Assembly (NCBI GenBank): GCA_026014545.1 | Contig: JAOZIH010000001.1 | Location: forward strand, 124,001 to 188,000 | From: Candidatus Bathyarchaeota archaeon | GTDB taxonomy: Archaea > Thermoproteota > Bathyarchaeia > Bathyarchaeales > Bathycorpusculaceae | Direction of reading: 5' to 3' | DNA length: 64,000 nt | Shown: one piece after another, positions 54,056 to 62,827 of the stretch | Layout of the letters: each line of letters begins with the position of its first letter | Position numbering within the stretch: the stretch's first letter is position 1 | Position numbers and translations under genes: made by a program | The notes under the pieces: generated by a model | Told to the model about the DNA's origin: nothing | The model's database searches: none | What the model saw: the letters and a program-made list of their open reading frames with translations, nothing else

Positions 54056-54562
54056 TTAATGCTCAGCCAATGTTTTGGCTAAGTTCCAGATTTTATCGCT
54101 TACAAAGTGCAGGTTCTTAACAACCGCACCATGCTTAACGTTCCGTGCAGTTTCGGAATCATGTAAGCTTTCTCCTAAAGCAAGCGCCTTTCCATGCTTC
54201 TCATCTATCACAAGTACAACATCGCCCTTGTTGAAATTGCCTTCGACTCGCACGATGCCAGGCGCCATGACATCGGCACCTTTACAGACGTAGGGAACAG
54301 CGCCCATGTCGACAACAACCTTAGGCGCTTGCTCGGTGAACTCTTGGAAAAGCAGCGTCGGCAGAGTCTTTCCGCCAACATTAAAGAATACGGGTTTTCC
54401 ATTTACAAGATAGATTTGGCCGAAATCCGCTTCGACCACTTCAACATTTGCTTTCGAACCAAAAAGCGCTTCAACGTTAACTTTCAGTCTCTCCGAAACC
54501 TCGCTTAGGATTGATTTGACATTTTTTGATTTCAAAGAATATCTTCGATACTTCTGAAACAT
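54056..54562 (-). CDS. PUA-domain RNA-binding protein
   Basis: About 168 residues. The C-terminal half (about 80-155) is a PUA domain with KVVVDMGAVPYVCKGADVMAPGI and the tail VVLVIDEKHGKALALGES, the pattern that binds RNA in tRNA/rRNA modification proteins. The N-terminal domain (LKSKNVKSILSEVSERL) matches archaeal stand-alone PUA proteins related to MCT-1/Tma20. I choose ATG 54562 over GTG 54571. Downstream of leuS by about 14 bases, same operon, a translation-related pair. Confidence 0.85.
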   Translation of the reverse strand: MFQKYRRYSLKSKNVKSILSEVSERLKVNVEALFGSKANVEVVEADFGQIYLVNGKPVFFNVGGKTLPTLLFQEFTEQAPKVVVDMGAVPYVCKGADVMAPGIVRVEGNFNKGDVVLVIDEKHGKALALGESLHDSETARNVKHGAVVKNLHFVSDKIWNLAKTLAEH

Positions 54563-54576
54563 AATGCCCACGTGAC

Positions 54577-57459
54577 TTATTCTATGTAGATTGCCGGTTG
54601 CCTAGGCAAAGCCAACGCTGCGCGCTGCTTAGGATCATAACGTGCTTTGTCTTCCTCGCTGTAAACAGCTACTTCAGCGTTAAAGCGTTCCTTCAAAAAG
54701 CCGCGTGCAGCCTCGATTATTTCTTTTTCATTGAAAGCTTCAATCTTTGTAATGCGAGCTTTTCTTTCATTAGGCAACTTGCTTATAGCCTTAATCACTT
54801 TAGGAACTAAACCGGCAACTGCTTTCATGTGCGCCTTTAAGCTTGGATCCTGCGCGAGCTCCTTCATGACTTCGTTGATTTTCACTTCTCCCTCAGCAGC
54901 TTTTGCCATTATGCGATGATAAACCTGTCGCTTCCAGCCTGAAGCAGTGTAATAGCATATTTGCTTAGGCGTAATCTTCGTGGCTTTCAAAACATTCAAT
55001 GTGTCCTCAATCAGGTCGATTATGAAGTTCTCTTGCTCCTCAGCTAACACATCTATTTTTGCCTCGTCAACTTGTGGCCACTCGGCTAAAGAGATAAACG
55101 TGCTTTTTCCCATGGCACTCCAGAGTTCTTCGCATATGTGCGGCGCAAACGGCGCAAGAAGTCGAAGCCACACGTCTAAAGCGTCCCGCGCTGCCTTTGC
55201 ATTTGCAGTTCCCTTTCTGCGAATGTACCAGCGGAAGTCATTCCAAACCTCGAACAGCGCGATTTCTAGGGCGCTTCGCGTTTTCAACTCTTCAAGATTC
55301 GCCGTAACATCCGCTATGCGCTGCTGCATCCTGCTAATGAGCCACCTCTCCAAATGTGTCATTTCATCGTTTTTAGCGGATTCAATTATGCCTAATGCGA
55401 AGTTGCGCAGCGCTTCCAACTTGCCACGTACGTCCGCCGCATTCTCGCTTCTCCAGTCAGGGTCATCCATGCCCTCTGCGCCAAGCAGCAAAGCGCATCT
55501 GGTTGCATCAGCGCCGTAGCGTTCAACAGCGTTTTTCATTGTAACGAAATTGCCCTTGGACTTATGCATCTGCTTGCCTTCAATCATCAACATGCCATTT
55601 ACGCCTATGGCTCTGGGCCAGTGCTCTGGCGGAAACAGCGCTACATGATGGAAAATGCAGAAGGACAAGTGATTCGGCACGAGCTCTTTGGCGGAAACTC
55701 TCAGGTCAAAAGGATACCAGTACAAGAATTCTGCACGCATATCCCGCAGCACTTCGACGTTTATGCCTACAGTCTTGCTAAGCGCCTCTGCGTCGCCTTT
55801 CCCATAGAAGATGTAATCGAAGACTTCAGGCGCAAGCTGCTCTGGCTTGACGCCGTACGCGCGTATGTGCTTGTTAATGGTGTAGAATGCCATGTAAATG
55901 GTGGAGTCGCTGAGGGTTTCAATTATCCAGCCCTTCCCCCATGGCAGCGGTGTTCCGAAGCCTGTGGTTCTGGCGCAAGCCCACTCCCTCAGCCAATCAA
56001 TAACCGTGACAAACCATTGCCTTGCGGTGTCAGGGTAAATCTTCATTTGGGCTATGGCAGCTTTGGCTTTCTTTTTCCACGCTGGGTCAGAGTAATTCAG
56101 GAACCACTGGTCAGACAGAATCTTTACTATGCACGGCGTCATGCAGCGGCAGACTACCGGCTGAGGCAAATCATACATGCTGTCCGCGACGCCTGCCCGC
56201 TTGAAGTCGCGTATAAGCGTGTCCTTAACGTCCCGCACAGTCCTGCCAGCATAAGGCCCACAGTTTTCCTTGAGCACGCCTGCATGGAATTCTTTCTTGT
56301 AGAGTATTTTTGTGGCTTCATCCGCCCGCGTGTCATGCTGATCCTTTATGCCCATCTGCGCGACAAGCTCAACAGCGGGGTAATCGCCGAAGCCTTCAAC
56401 CTTAATTATGGAAATCGGCTTAATCTGCTTCACCATATCAGCGCTTAAGCCAAAAGCTTTCAGAGCCTCCGGGTTTTCCTGCAAATCCTTCAGCGCCAGC
56501 CAGTCATAAGGCGCATGCGCGGGCACGCTGTAAACTACGCCTGTGGCCTGCTTCGGGTCAACAAACCAGCCTGGCAATATCGGAAACTTTTCTTTTGTAA
56601 GCGGATTCTCGAAGAGCTTTCCAATAAGCTCCTTACCCTTAAACACACGTTTTACTTCTACACGGCGCTCCTGCTCGCGGAGTTTTTCCGCCGCTTCACG
56701 GCTAATCACCCAGCGCTCGCCATTCACCGTGGCTTCTACGTAATCGGCGTCGGGGTTTATCCACATGTTAGTTACGCCATAGATCGTTTCAGGCCTGAAC
56801 GTGGCTGCGGGCAGGAAGACGCCCTCATCCAGCCTATACTTTATGAGCGTGTACTCCTCTGGCGTGACGCCTTCCCCTACTTGGCGGTCATGGTCGCCTG
56901 TGGGACTCTTGTCTTTTGGGCACCAGACAACCGGATGCGTGCCCTTCGTTACATAGCCCTTCTCTCTCAAGCGCGTGTACTGCCACTCGATAAACTTCTG
57001 GTAAGTGGGCATTACCGTGGTGAATTCGCGGCGCCAATCAATCGAGAAGCCTATGCGCTTCGCAGCCAAACGCCCCTCATTAGTGTAATACTGCGCCATA
57101 TACAGCGGATCAACAAAACGTTTAAGCTCCTCTTCGGGTACGCCGTCAATTTCACGCAAAACGCGTATGTATGCCTCGTCGCCTTTCGCCACGCGCTCGC
57201 TGGCGCCCAGCAGCGGCTGCCCAGTCCAATGCCAAGCCCACGGCCAAAGCACGTTGAAGCCCTGCATACGCTTGAAACGGGCATACGCATCTACACGTGT
57301 AGCCGTGAACGTGTGGCCCACGTGCAATGGGCCGTTCATGTAGGGATAAGGAAACGTGACCAGCAGCTTCTTACGTTTCGGATCTGGGTCAGCCTCGAAT
57401 ATGCGCGCGGCTTCCCAGCGGGCTTGCCATTTCTCCTCAATTTGCTTGAGTTGACTCAT
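54577..57459 (-). CDS. leuS: leucyl-tRNA synthetase, archaeal type
   Basis: Class I synthetase of 960 residues. HIGH variant GPLHVGHTFT with HVGH at 46-49, KMSKS variant MHKSKGN around 632, CP1 editing domain between, and the archaeal/eukaryotic-type C-terminal region. Starting at ATG 57459 (MSQLKQIEEKWQ) gives the normal N-terminus, as opposed to a TTG at 57480. Charges tRNA-Leu and edits misactivated Ile or Nva. Confidence 0.96.
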   Translation of the reverse strand: MSQLKQIEEKWQARWEAARIFEADPDPKRKKLLVTFPYPYMNGPLHVGHTFTATRVDAYARFKRMQGFNVLWPWAWHWTGQPLLGASERVAKGDEAYIRVLREIDGVPEEELKRFVDPLYMAQYYTNEGRLAAKRIGFSIDWRREFTTVMPTYQKFIEWQYTRLREKGYVTKGTHPVVWCPKDKSPTGDHDRQVGEGVTPEEYTLIKYRLDEGVFLPAATFRPETIYGVTNMWINPDADYVEATVNGERWVISREAAEKLREQERRVEVKRVFKGKELIGKLFENPLTKEKFPILPGWFVDPKQATGVVYSVPAHAPYDWLALKDLQENPEALKAFGLSADMVKQIKPISIIKVEGFGDYPAVELVAQMGIKDQHDTRADEATKILYKKEFHAGVLKENCGPYAGRTVRDVKDTLIRDFKRAGVADSMYDLPQPVVCRCMTPCIVKILSDQWFLNYSDPAWKKKAKAAIAQMKIYPDTARQWFVTVIDWLREWACARTTGFGTPLPWGKGWIIETLSDSTIYMAFYTINKHIRAYGVKPEQLAPEVFDYIFYGKGDAEALSKTVGINVEVLRDMRAEFLYWYPFDLRVSAKELVPNHLSFCIFHHVALFPPEHWPRAIGVNGMLMIEGKQMHKSKGNFVTMKNAVERYGADATRCALLLGAEGMDDPDWRSENAADVRGKLEALRNFALGIIESAKNDEMTHLERWLISRMQQRIADVTANLEELKTRSALEIALFEVWNDFRWYIRRKGTANAKAARDALDVWLRLLAPFAPHICEELWSAMGKSTFISLAEWPQVDEAKIDVLAEEQENFIIDLIEDTLNVLKATKITPKQICYYTASGWKRQVYHRIMAKAAEGEVKINEVMKELAQDPSLKAHMKAVAGLVPKVIKAISKLPNERKARITKIEAFNEKEIIEAARGFLKERFNAEVAVYSEEDKARYDPKQRAALALPRQPAIYIE

Positions 57460-57748
57460 GAAACTGTTGAATGAAGCCAAAAGCTATTAAGAGTTTTGCT
57501 TCCGCTTCTGAGGCTATTTACCCAAAAATAACAAATGCTGAACTGTCACCTATGAGAGTGTTAACAGGAAATGCCGACTAAAGAGGAACATATGAAGCAC
57601 ATTACAGCAGTTCTGTACTTTTCTTAAAAGCCAAAAAGACACCAAGGGAAGCATGTAAGTTTACAGGCTAACTCGAAAAGTAAATAAAACATAAAAGGTT
57701 GCCGTGCCGCACTAAAGGAACACAGAAGCGCCGAGAGCAATGTATAGT
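57460..57748. other. intergenic between leuS and the winged-helix gene
   Basis: About 290 bases with no convincing gene, hairpin or repeat. It holds the leuS promoter close to 57480-57520 and a few A-rich stretches (for example ATAAAACATAAAAGG near 57684) that could be plus-strand TATA boxes. Confidence 0.35.
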
Positions 57749-58024
57749 TTAGCCAGTTTTCTCGGCGTCGGAGATTATTTTAACCTGAGAATTCTTGCGT
57801 TTCCGCCATTTAAGTTGTCCGCCGATTTTTTCAACTAAACCCATCTTATGAAGAAGGGAAAGGCTTCGGTGAACTGAACTGTATTCTGGAGTTTTGTAAC
57901 GTACGTCTCTTGCCCATAAAATCACTGCAATATCCCTCGCGGTTAACTCTGGATATTTATCTAGAATCTCCAGAATTTTCCGCTGATTTTTGCTGAGGCG
58001 TTGACGCTTAGTCTTCTCAGCCAT
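57749..58024 (-). CDS. small winged-helix regulator
   Basis: A protein of 91 residues: SKNQRKILEILDKYPELTARDIAV, then YSSVHRSLSLLHKMGLVEKI with a short basic wing, a minimal MarR/PadR-like winged helix, with basic tail KWRKRKNS. No ligand domain or cysteine sensor. Divergently arranged to the prenyl-synthase-like gene. A palindrome at 59213-59229 in front of the MFS gene could be its site; that is a guess. Confidence 0.75.
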   Translation of the reverse strand: MAEKTKRQRLSKNQRKILEILDKYPELTARDIAVILWARDVRYKTPEYSSVHRSLSLLHKMGLVEKIGGQLKWRKRKNSQVKIISDAEKTG

Positions 58025-58145
58025 AAGTAATCACTTATAACTACAAAAAAAGAGACGCCAATTATAATTAAAAAGGTAACGCTGTTACTAATTGAAAACA
58101 TAGTCCGACTAAATCTTTTAAACAACAGAGTGAATAAGAATAGGT

Positions 58146-59132
58146 ATGCCGCCGAAAATGGGAAAGCGTATAGTTGCGGATCTCAAGAAAAGAAGCAAAA
58201 AAGGGCTCGAATATGCAAAACAGATATTGCAAGCAGAAAAAATAGACCATCCAAAACTGCGTGAGGCACTTGAACATTACCTTGCACATTGGGACGAATT
58301 CACGCATCCGGGTTTGTTCTCAATAGCATGCGAAGCCGTGGGAGGAGACCCAGATGACTTTGTGCCGACGCAAGCGGCAATAGCTATGATGGCGGCATCG
58401 CTTGATGTGCATGACGATATTATAGACAAATCTAAGGTGAAACACAAGGTTCCTACGGTTTATGGGAAGTTCGGCGCTGAAATGGCGCTTCTGCTCGGTA
58501 ACGCATTCCTAATAGAAGGCTTCAAACTTTTTGTTAATTCTACAGCAATGTTGCCAAAAGAAAAAGGAAAGATGGCACTTGAAACACTCAAGAAATTGTT
58601 GTTTGAGGTTGGCAATGCGCATGCCCTAGAAGTCGGCTTAAAGGAGAAAAAGGGCTTTTTTCCAGATGATTACATGAAGATTATGGAAATGAAGGCAGCA
58701 AGCCTCGAAGCAGACATGCACCTCGGTGCACTGTTTGGCGGCGGAGAAGCCGCTAAAGTTGAGGTCTTAGCAAAACTGGGAAGAACCCTTGGAATATTAG
58801 TTTTCCTTCGAGAAGAATTTATAGATGTTTTCGATATTGAAGAGCTTTGTCAACGAGTTGCTGTCCAAGACCTGCCTTTACCACTCTTGTTTGCAATGCA
58901 AGATCAAGAAGTTAAAGAAAAAATTGTGAATATAATCTCAAAACCCAAGATAACAAAAAGCGATGTTGCTGAGCTAGTTGATTTCACTCTCGAGGCCAAG
59001 CCTGTCGTAGAACTTAGAGGGAAAATGCAGCATCTAATAGAGAAAGGACTACTTTTAGCAAATAATTTCGCGAAGGCAGAGTTGTGGAATAGATTTAAAA
59101 CTCTTTTATCGTTTATGCTTGAAGACTTGTAG
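58146..59132 (+). CDS. polyprenyl synthetase-like protein with altered second Asp motif
   Basis: A protein of 328 residues of the all-helical prenyl synthase fold. The first Asp-rich motif is intact: HDDIID at about 89-94. The expected second motif (DDxxD) is replaced by REEFIDVFD at about 221-229, so Mg-diphosphate binding at that site is compromised. It may be a catalytically altered or regulatory subunit, or an enzyme with a different chemistry. Possibly works with lipid synthesis. ATG with no clear Shine-Dalgarno; TATA-like CTAAATCTTTTAAAC about 30 bases upstream suggests a near-leaderless transcript. Confidence 0.78.
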   Translation: MPPKMGKRIVADLKKRSKKGLEYAKQILQAEKIDHPKLREALEHYLAHWDEFTHPGLFSIACEAVGGDPDDFVPTQAAIAMMAASLDVHDDIIDKSKVKHKVPTVYGKFGAEMALLLGNAFLIEGFKLFVNSTAMLPKEKGKMALETLKKLLFEVGNAHALEVGLKEKKGFFPDDYMKIMEMKAASLEADMHLGALFGGGEAAKVEVLAKLGRTLGILVFLREEFIDVFDIEELCQRVAVQDLPLPLLFAMQDQEVKEKIVNIISKPKITKSDVAELVDFTLEAKPVVELRGKMQHLIEKGLLLANNFAKAELWNRFKTLLSFMLEDL

Positions 59133-59212
59133 CCTTCAACCCCATACTCGAACTGGCACGTCTTTCTTCTTTGCTCTCTTGGCCCTCATCCCTTATTCCC
59201 CTATGGTATTAG

Positions 59213-59229
59213 TGTAGAACATATCTACA
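59213..59229. promoter_or_regulatory. 6-bp inverted repeat, possible operator upstream of MFS gene
   Basis: TGTAGA (59213-59218) and TCTACA (59224-59229) are perfect inverted copies with a 5-base spacer, 3 to 8 bases from a TATA-like ATATAAGC. The position is about 90 bases before the MFS start, compatible with repression. Confidence 0.35.
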
Positions 59230-59314
59230 TATAAGCTTTTTGTTGAACAGAAATACAGAATGCTGCTTAACAATAGTTTTATCTTCAAAAACGCATTTAC
59301 TAATGAATTAAAGT

Positions 59315-60547
59315 ATGATTGGCATAAGAGCGCTTAGAGACAAAATTTCTTGGAAAACAACAGCGTCTTCCATTTTTCTAGTGTTTAACAGCTTCGTATG
59401 GTACCTGTTAACATACGCTATCTTTAATGTAATTGTAAATGGATTGCCTTTACCTGAGATAGAAAAAGTGGGTTTGTTCACTGCATATTTTGTTAGCATC
59501 ACGGTTTCGGCAGTAGTTGGGCCAAAGCTCTTCTTGCGTGCACGAGCCAGGTTTTTATATTTATGGGCATTCATAGGGGCAATTGCGACATTGCTTCTGG
59601 CTACGAGTTCTAGTAATAGCATATTAGTTAATACTTTGCTTGCCTTTTTTTTGGGCGCTTCGGTTGGAATAGGGTTACCTTCTTGTTTAAGTTATCTTGC
59701 CGATTCAACATATATCGAAAACCGCGGTCTTATAGGCGGGATAACATGGAGCGCCGTGGGATTCACTGTTTTAATTCTTGCTTTTTTAATAAGCATGCTT
59801 GGGCAATGGGAAACAATTATTGCAATAACAATTTGGCGACTTTTTGGCGGTGTCTGTTTTCCGGTTCTAAATAGAAAGCATGAGCAGCATGTTGCACAAA
59901 AATCACCCAACTATTTAGAACTTGTCCGCAAAAGAGAGATATTGCTTTACTTGTTTCCGTGGGTGATGTTTTCTCTTATAAATTTTGCAGAGGCGCCGAT
60001 GTTGGAAAGAGTCTTTAACACGATATTAGGCACAGATTTTTTTGCCTTTGTGCAACTTGCAGAGTTCGCTTTTATAGGAATTTTTGCGATTATAGGTGGT
60101 GTTATTGCTGATATTGTCGGAAGAAAACGAGTAGTTATTGCAGGCTTCGTCATGCTGGGTATTGAATACGCTGCAATGAGTGTCTTTTTTGACTCGCCTC
60201 TTACGTTATACTTGTTTTTAACATTGGACGGTATAACTTGGGGTTTGCTTTTTTCAGTCTTTTTCACAGCGCTCTGGGGGGATCTCGGTGAGAATTATGA
60301 AAAAGAAAAATACTATGTTTTGGGTGGGCTTCCTTATCTTCTTGCAAACTTTATGTACGTATTAATTAAACCCTATACTAGTGCTATTTCCCCAACAGCA
60401 GCTTTCTCTTTTGCAAGTTTCTTCCTTTTCTTAGCAGTCATTCCTCTGATGTATGCGCCTGAAACTTTGCCTGAAAAAACCATTAGAGAAAGAGAACTCA
60501 AGAATTACATTGAGAAGGCCAAAAAAGAAAAGGAAAAATACGCTTAA
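59315..60547 (+). CDS. major facilitator superfamily transporter
   Basis: A protein of 410 residues with about 12 hydrophobic segments in two halves. The loop between helices 8-9 has GGVIADIVGRKRV, the MFS loop motif (G-x-x-x-D-x-x-G-R-K/R). The N-terminal copy is degenerate. Substrate unknown. It ends 28 bases before the radical SAM gene, on the same strand, suggesting that it might export the product or import a substrate of that enzyme's pathway. Confidence 0.85.
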   Translation: MIGIRALRDKISWKTTASSIFLVFNSFVWYLLTYAIFNVIVNGLPLPEIEKVGLFTAYFVSITVSAVVGPKLFLRARARFLYLWAFIGAIATLLLATSSSNSILVNTLLAFFLGASVGIGLPSCLSYLADSTYIENRGLIGGITWSAVGFTVLILAFLISMLGQWETIIAITIWRLFGGVCFPVLNRKHEQHVAQKSPNYLELVRKREILLYLFPWVMFSLINFAEAPMLERVFNTILGTDFFAFVQLAEFAFIGIFAIIGGVIADIVGRKRVVIAGFVMLGIEYAAMSVFFDSPLTLYLFLTLDGITWGLLFSVFFTALWGDLGENYEKEKYYVLGGLPYLLANFMYVLIKPYTSAISPTAAFSFASFFLFLAVIPLMYAPETLPEKTIRERELKNYIEKAKKEKEKYA

Positions 60548-60575
60548 ATGAGTGTTCTCGCTTTAAGGGCAAAGC

Positions 60576-61697
60576 ATGTTCTTTCACGTGATGCTTACGA
60601 CGGAATGCAATTTGCAGTGCCGGTACTGCTTCGGCGAGGCAGTTGATGACTTTAGCGGTGACTTTGCAGATTTTGATGTGGACTATGATTTGCCCAGAAA
60701 AGCCGCTTATGACTTCGCTTTGTTGGCGGAGTTTTGCCGCAAAGACCCAGAATGCGTCTTGACTTTTTACGGTGGCGAACCGTTGCTCTGCGCTGACGCG
60801 ATCCGCCATATCATGAATTCTGCGAAGCCAAAGCATTTTATGATTCAAACGAACGGGGTGCTGCTTGACAGGCTGGAGCAGGAGTATGTTAACCGCTTCC
60901 ACACGATTCTGGTTTCCATAGACGGCGATGAAGCGCTAACTGACTACTACAGAGGCAAGGGCACGTTCCGCCGTGTCATCGATAACTTGCGGCTGATTAT
61001 ACAGAATGGCTTCCGCGGCGAATTAATTGCACGCATGACCGTTATGGAGCAAACAAACATTTACCGGCAAGTAACTTGGCTCTTAAATAACAGCGAGTTT
61101 CCGTTTTCTTCGGTTCATTGGCAGCTGAACGCGGGTTTCTGGGCAAACGATTACGCAAGGCGCAACTTCAAAGAGTGGAGCCAAACAAGCTACATGCCAG
61201 GCATAAAGCGGCTGGCGGAGTACTGGGTTGACTACATGAGAGAAAAGCACCGTGTACTACGGCTTTATCCGCTATTGGGAATTGCCCATTCGCTTCTGCA
61301 TAACGAGTCAAGTCTTCTCCGCTGCGGCGGCGGATGGATAAACTATGCCATACAAACTGATGGCACAATAATCCCATGTCCAACCATGTGGGGAATGAAG
61401 AAATACTATCTTGGCCACATAAGCCACACGAATCCGCTGGAGCTGAAGAAGATTTTTGTGGGCCCGCCATGCATCGAATGCGACATCTTTAGCGTCTGCG
61501 GCGGCCGCTGCTTGTACGCGAATGTAACCAGACGCTGGAGCAAAGAAGCATACGCCACGGTCTGCGACACTGTAAGAGGACTCGTAAACGCCGTAGCAAC
61601 AGAGCTTCCGCGAATCAGACAACTTATTGAGCAAAAGGCGATAAGCTTGGGCGATTTCGACTTCTTGAAATATAACGGCTGCGAGATAATCCCATAA
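60576..61697 (+). CDS. radical SAM/SPASM peptide-modifying enzyme (AF1577/CbpB-like)
   Basis: A protein of 373 residues. The N-terminal [4Fe-4S] motif CNLQCRYC (C11, C15, C18) binds SAM; GGEPLL follows at about 66-71. The C-terminal SPASM region has further cysteines in RCGGG, IIPCPTMWG and CIECDIFSVCGGRC with a last Cys near TVCDT, enough for one or two auxiliary clusters. The N-terminus MFFHVMLTTECNL and overall layout match an archaeal family named for AF1577, proposed to modify ribosomal peptides; assignment is from memory of the family. A 36-codon open frame starts 7 bases downstream. Confidence 0.85.
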   Translation: MFFHVMLTTECNLQCRYCFGEAVDDFSGDFADFDVDYDLPRKAAYDFALLAEFCRKDPECVLTFYGGEPLLCADAIRHIMNSAKPKHFMIQTNGVLLDRLEQEYVNRFHTILVSIDGDEALTDYYRGKGTFRRVIDNLRLIIQNGFRGELIARMTVMEQTNIYRQVTWLLNNSEFPFSSVHWQLNAGFWANDYARRNFKEWSQTSYMPGIKRLAEYWVDYMREKHRVLRLYPLLGIAHSLLHNESSLLRCGGGWINYAIQTDGTIIPCPTMWGMKKYYLGHISHTNPLELKKIFVGPPCIECDIFSVCGGRCLYANVTRRWSKEAYATVCDTVRGLVNAVATELPRIRQLIEQKAISLGDFDFLKYNGCEIIP

Positions 61698-61704
61698 ATT
61701 TTTA

Positions 61705-61815
61705 TTGCAGCCGCTAGAGGCTCTTTGGAACGGATATCCACCTGATAAATACTCTGAAGCTGGAGTGACCTATTATCGGAACATCGTTGGGCAGCGCCCT
61801 TTGATATTTTTTTAA
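61705..61815 (+). CDS. possible 36-residue peptide adjacent to the radical SAM enzyme
   Basis: TTG at 61705, TAA at 61813-61815, starting 7 bases after the radical SAM stop. It encodes a Tyr- and Pro-rich peptide with NGYPPDKYSEAG and VTYYRNIVG, without Cys. Immediate placement after a peptide-modifying enzyme makes it a candidate substrate. Against it: a TTG start, no clear Shine-Dalgarno, and no Gly-Gly leader. Confidence 0.3.
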   Translation: MQPLEALWNGYPPDKYSEAGVTYYRNIVGQRPLIFF

Positions 61816-61890
61816 GACTTATGGCTAACTCGAACCACTTAAATTTTTATTTACTGCCTTCCACATAGGCTTTTAGTGGAGAATTCTAAA

Positions 61891-62355
61891 ATGGTTGAGA
61901 AGGAATTGCGTGTATCTAAAATTAAGGACGGAACTGTTATTGATCACATAAGTGGCGGCTACGCCTTGGATGTTGTTAAGATTTTGGGGATAACGGGTCG
62001 CGAAAAGAGGGTTATGACCATAGCCATAAACGTTCCGAGTAAGCGGTTTAAGGTAAAGGATATTGTGAAAATTGAGGGACGAGCGCTGAACACTGAGGAG
62101 GTTAACAAAATTGCGTTAGTGGCGCCTCATGCAACTATTAACATTATTAGGGATTATTGTGTTGTGGAAAAGTTGGAGGTTAAATTGCCTAAAGTGATCG
62201 AGGGCATATTAAAGTGTGTAAATCCGGCGTGTATAAGCAACAGTAATGAGCCTGCTGTTTCTAAATTCTATGTGCAGAGTGAGGAGCCGCTGTTGTTGAA
62301 GTGTCATTATTGTGGATACCTTTTGGAAAGGGCGGATGTGCTACAGAATCTCTAA
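61891..62355 (+). CDS. pyrI: aspartate carbamoyltransferase regulatory subunit
   Basis: A protein of 154 residues that binds nucleotides and holds the catalytic trimers of ATCase together. N-terminal allosteric domain with KIKDGTVIDHISGGYALDVV, and a C-terminal zinc domain CVNPACISNSNEP ... CHYCGYLLE with the four zinc cysteines. ATG at 61891; GTGGAG just before it acts as the Shine-Dalgarno, so an earlier GTG at 61876 is part of this site. A TTAAATTTTTATT box lies 35-50 bases upstream. The catalytic gene pyrB is not adjacent. Confidence 0.94.
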   Translation: MVEKELRVSKIKDGTVIDHISGGYALDVVKILGITGREKRVMTIAINVPSKRFKVKDIVKIEGRALNTEEVNKIALVAPHATINIIRDYCVVEKLEVKLPKVIEGILKCVNPACISNSNEPAVSKFYVQSEEPLLLKCHYCGYLLERADVLQNL

Positions 62356-62407
62356 TATGTATCTGCTATTATTCGGAAGGTATAGTAAAGTTTATATCTT
62401 AAGATGT

Positions 62408-62472
62408 AATATTGTAGAATCAACAATATGTCTGTAAATAGACATATTGTACACCTGTAGAACAAAAATACA
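62408..62472 (+). promoter_or_regulatory. dyad array and promoter element shared with the pilus operon
   Basis: Perfect 10-bp arms CAATATGTCT (62424-62433) and AGACATATTG (62440-62449) surround a 6-base spacer. A further ATATTGT lies at 62409-62415, so ATATTGT occurs forward, inverted (62423-62429) and forward (62444-62450). Downstream to 62472 the DNA resembles 12569-12602. Located 30-80 bases ahead of the small membrane gene at 62487. Confidence 0.5.
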
Positions 62473-62486
62473 AAAAGGTGAAAAAC

Positions 62487-62801
62487 ATGATAATGATAAT
62501 AGCCCTATCCGCAACATGGATCTCCTTCACAGGCTATCTAATATGGTATGTAGCAGTAGCCAAACACAATGTACCAATCACTCATGAAGAAGCAAAAACA
62601 TTATGGAAAATCCACAAAAAAACCACACACTGCAACGGCCACAAATGGCGCCCCATCCCGCTTCGAAACGGCAAAATAGCCGGTTTCGAATGCGAATGCG
62701 GCTACAAATACAGACAAACTCGACCAATAGTATCAAGCACCAGAAAAGATATTTATGCCACCTACAGGAACCAAGCAGGATTTCCGGTCACAACCTATTA
62801 A
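62487..62801 (+). CDS. membrane-anchored small protein with Cys/His element
   Basis: About 104 residues: an N-terminal membrane helix (IMIIALSATWISFTGYLIWYVAVA) and a soluble part with THCNGHKW and FECECGYKY, giving Cys and His ligands for a metal site. AAGGTG 6 bases before ATG 62487 decides the start (a GTG at 62478 lies in this site). Its codons are C-ending and G-poor compared with neighbours, as is the DNA near 12600, so it may have been acquired. Function unknown. Confidence 0.65.
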   Translation: MIMIIALSATWISFTGYLIWYVAVAKHNVPITHEEAKTLWKIHKKTTHCNGHKWRPIPLRNGKIAGFECECGYKYRQTRPIVSSTRKDIYATYRNQAGFPVTTY

Positions 62802-62827
62802 GTAAACCATCTTTCACTCAAGGACGG

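Noticed and set aside
55564-57474. Two long open frames (294 and 319 codons) antisense to leuS
   Set aside because: Same reason: LeuRS motifs on the minus strand are unambiguous and the antisense products show no family features.
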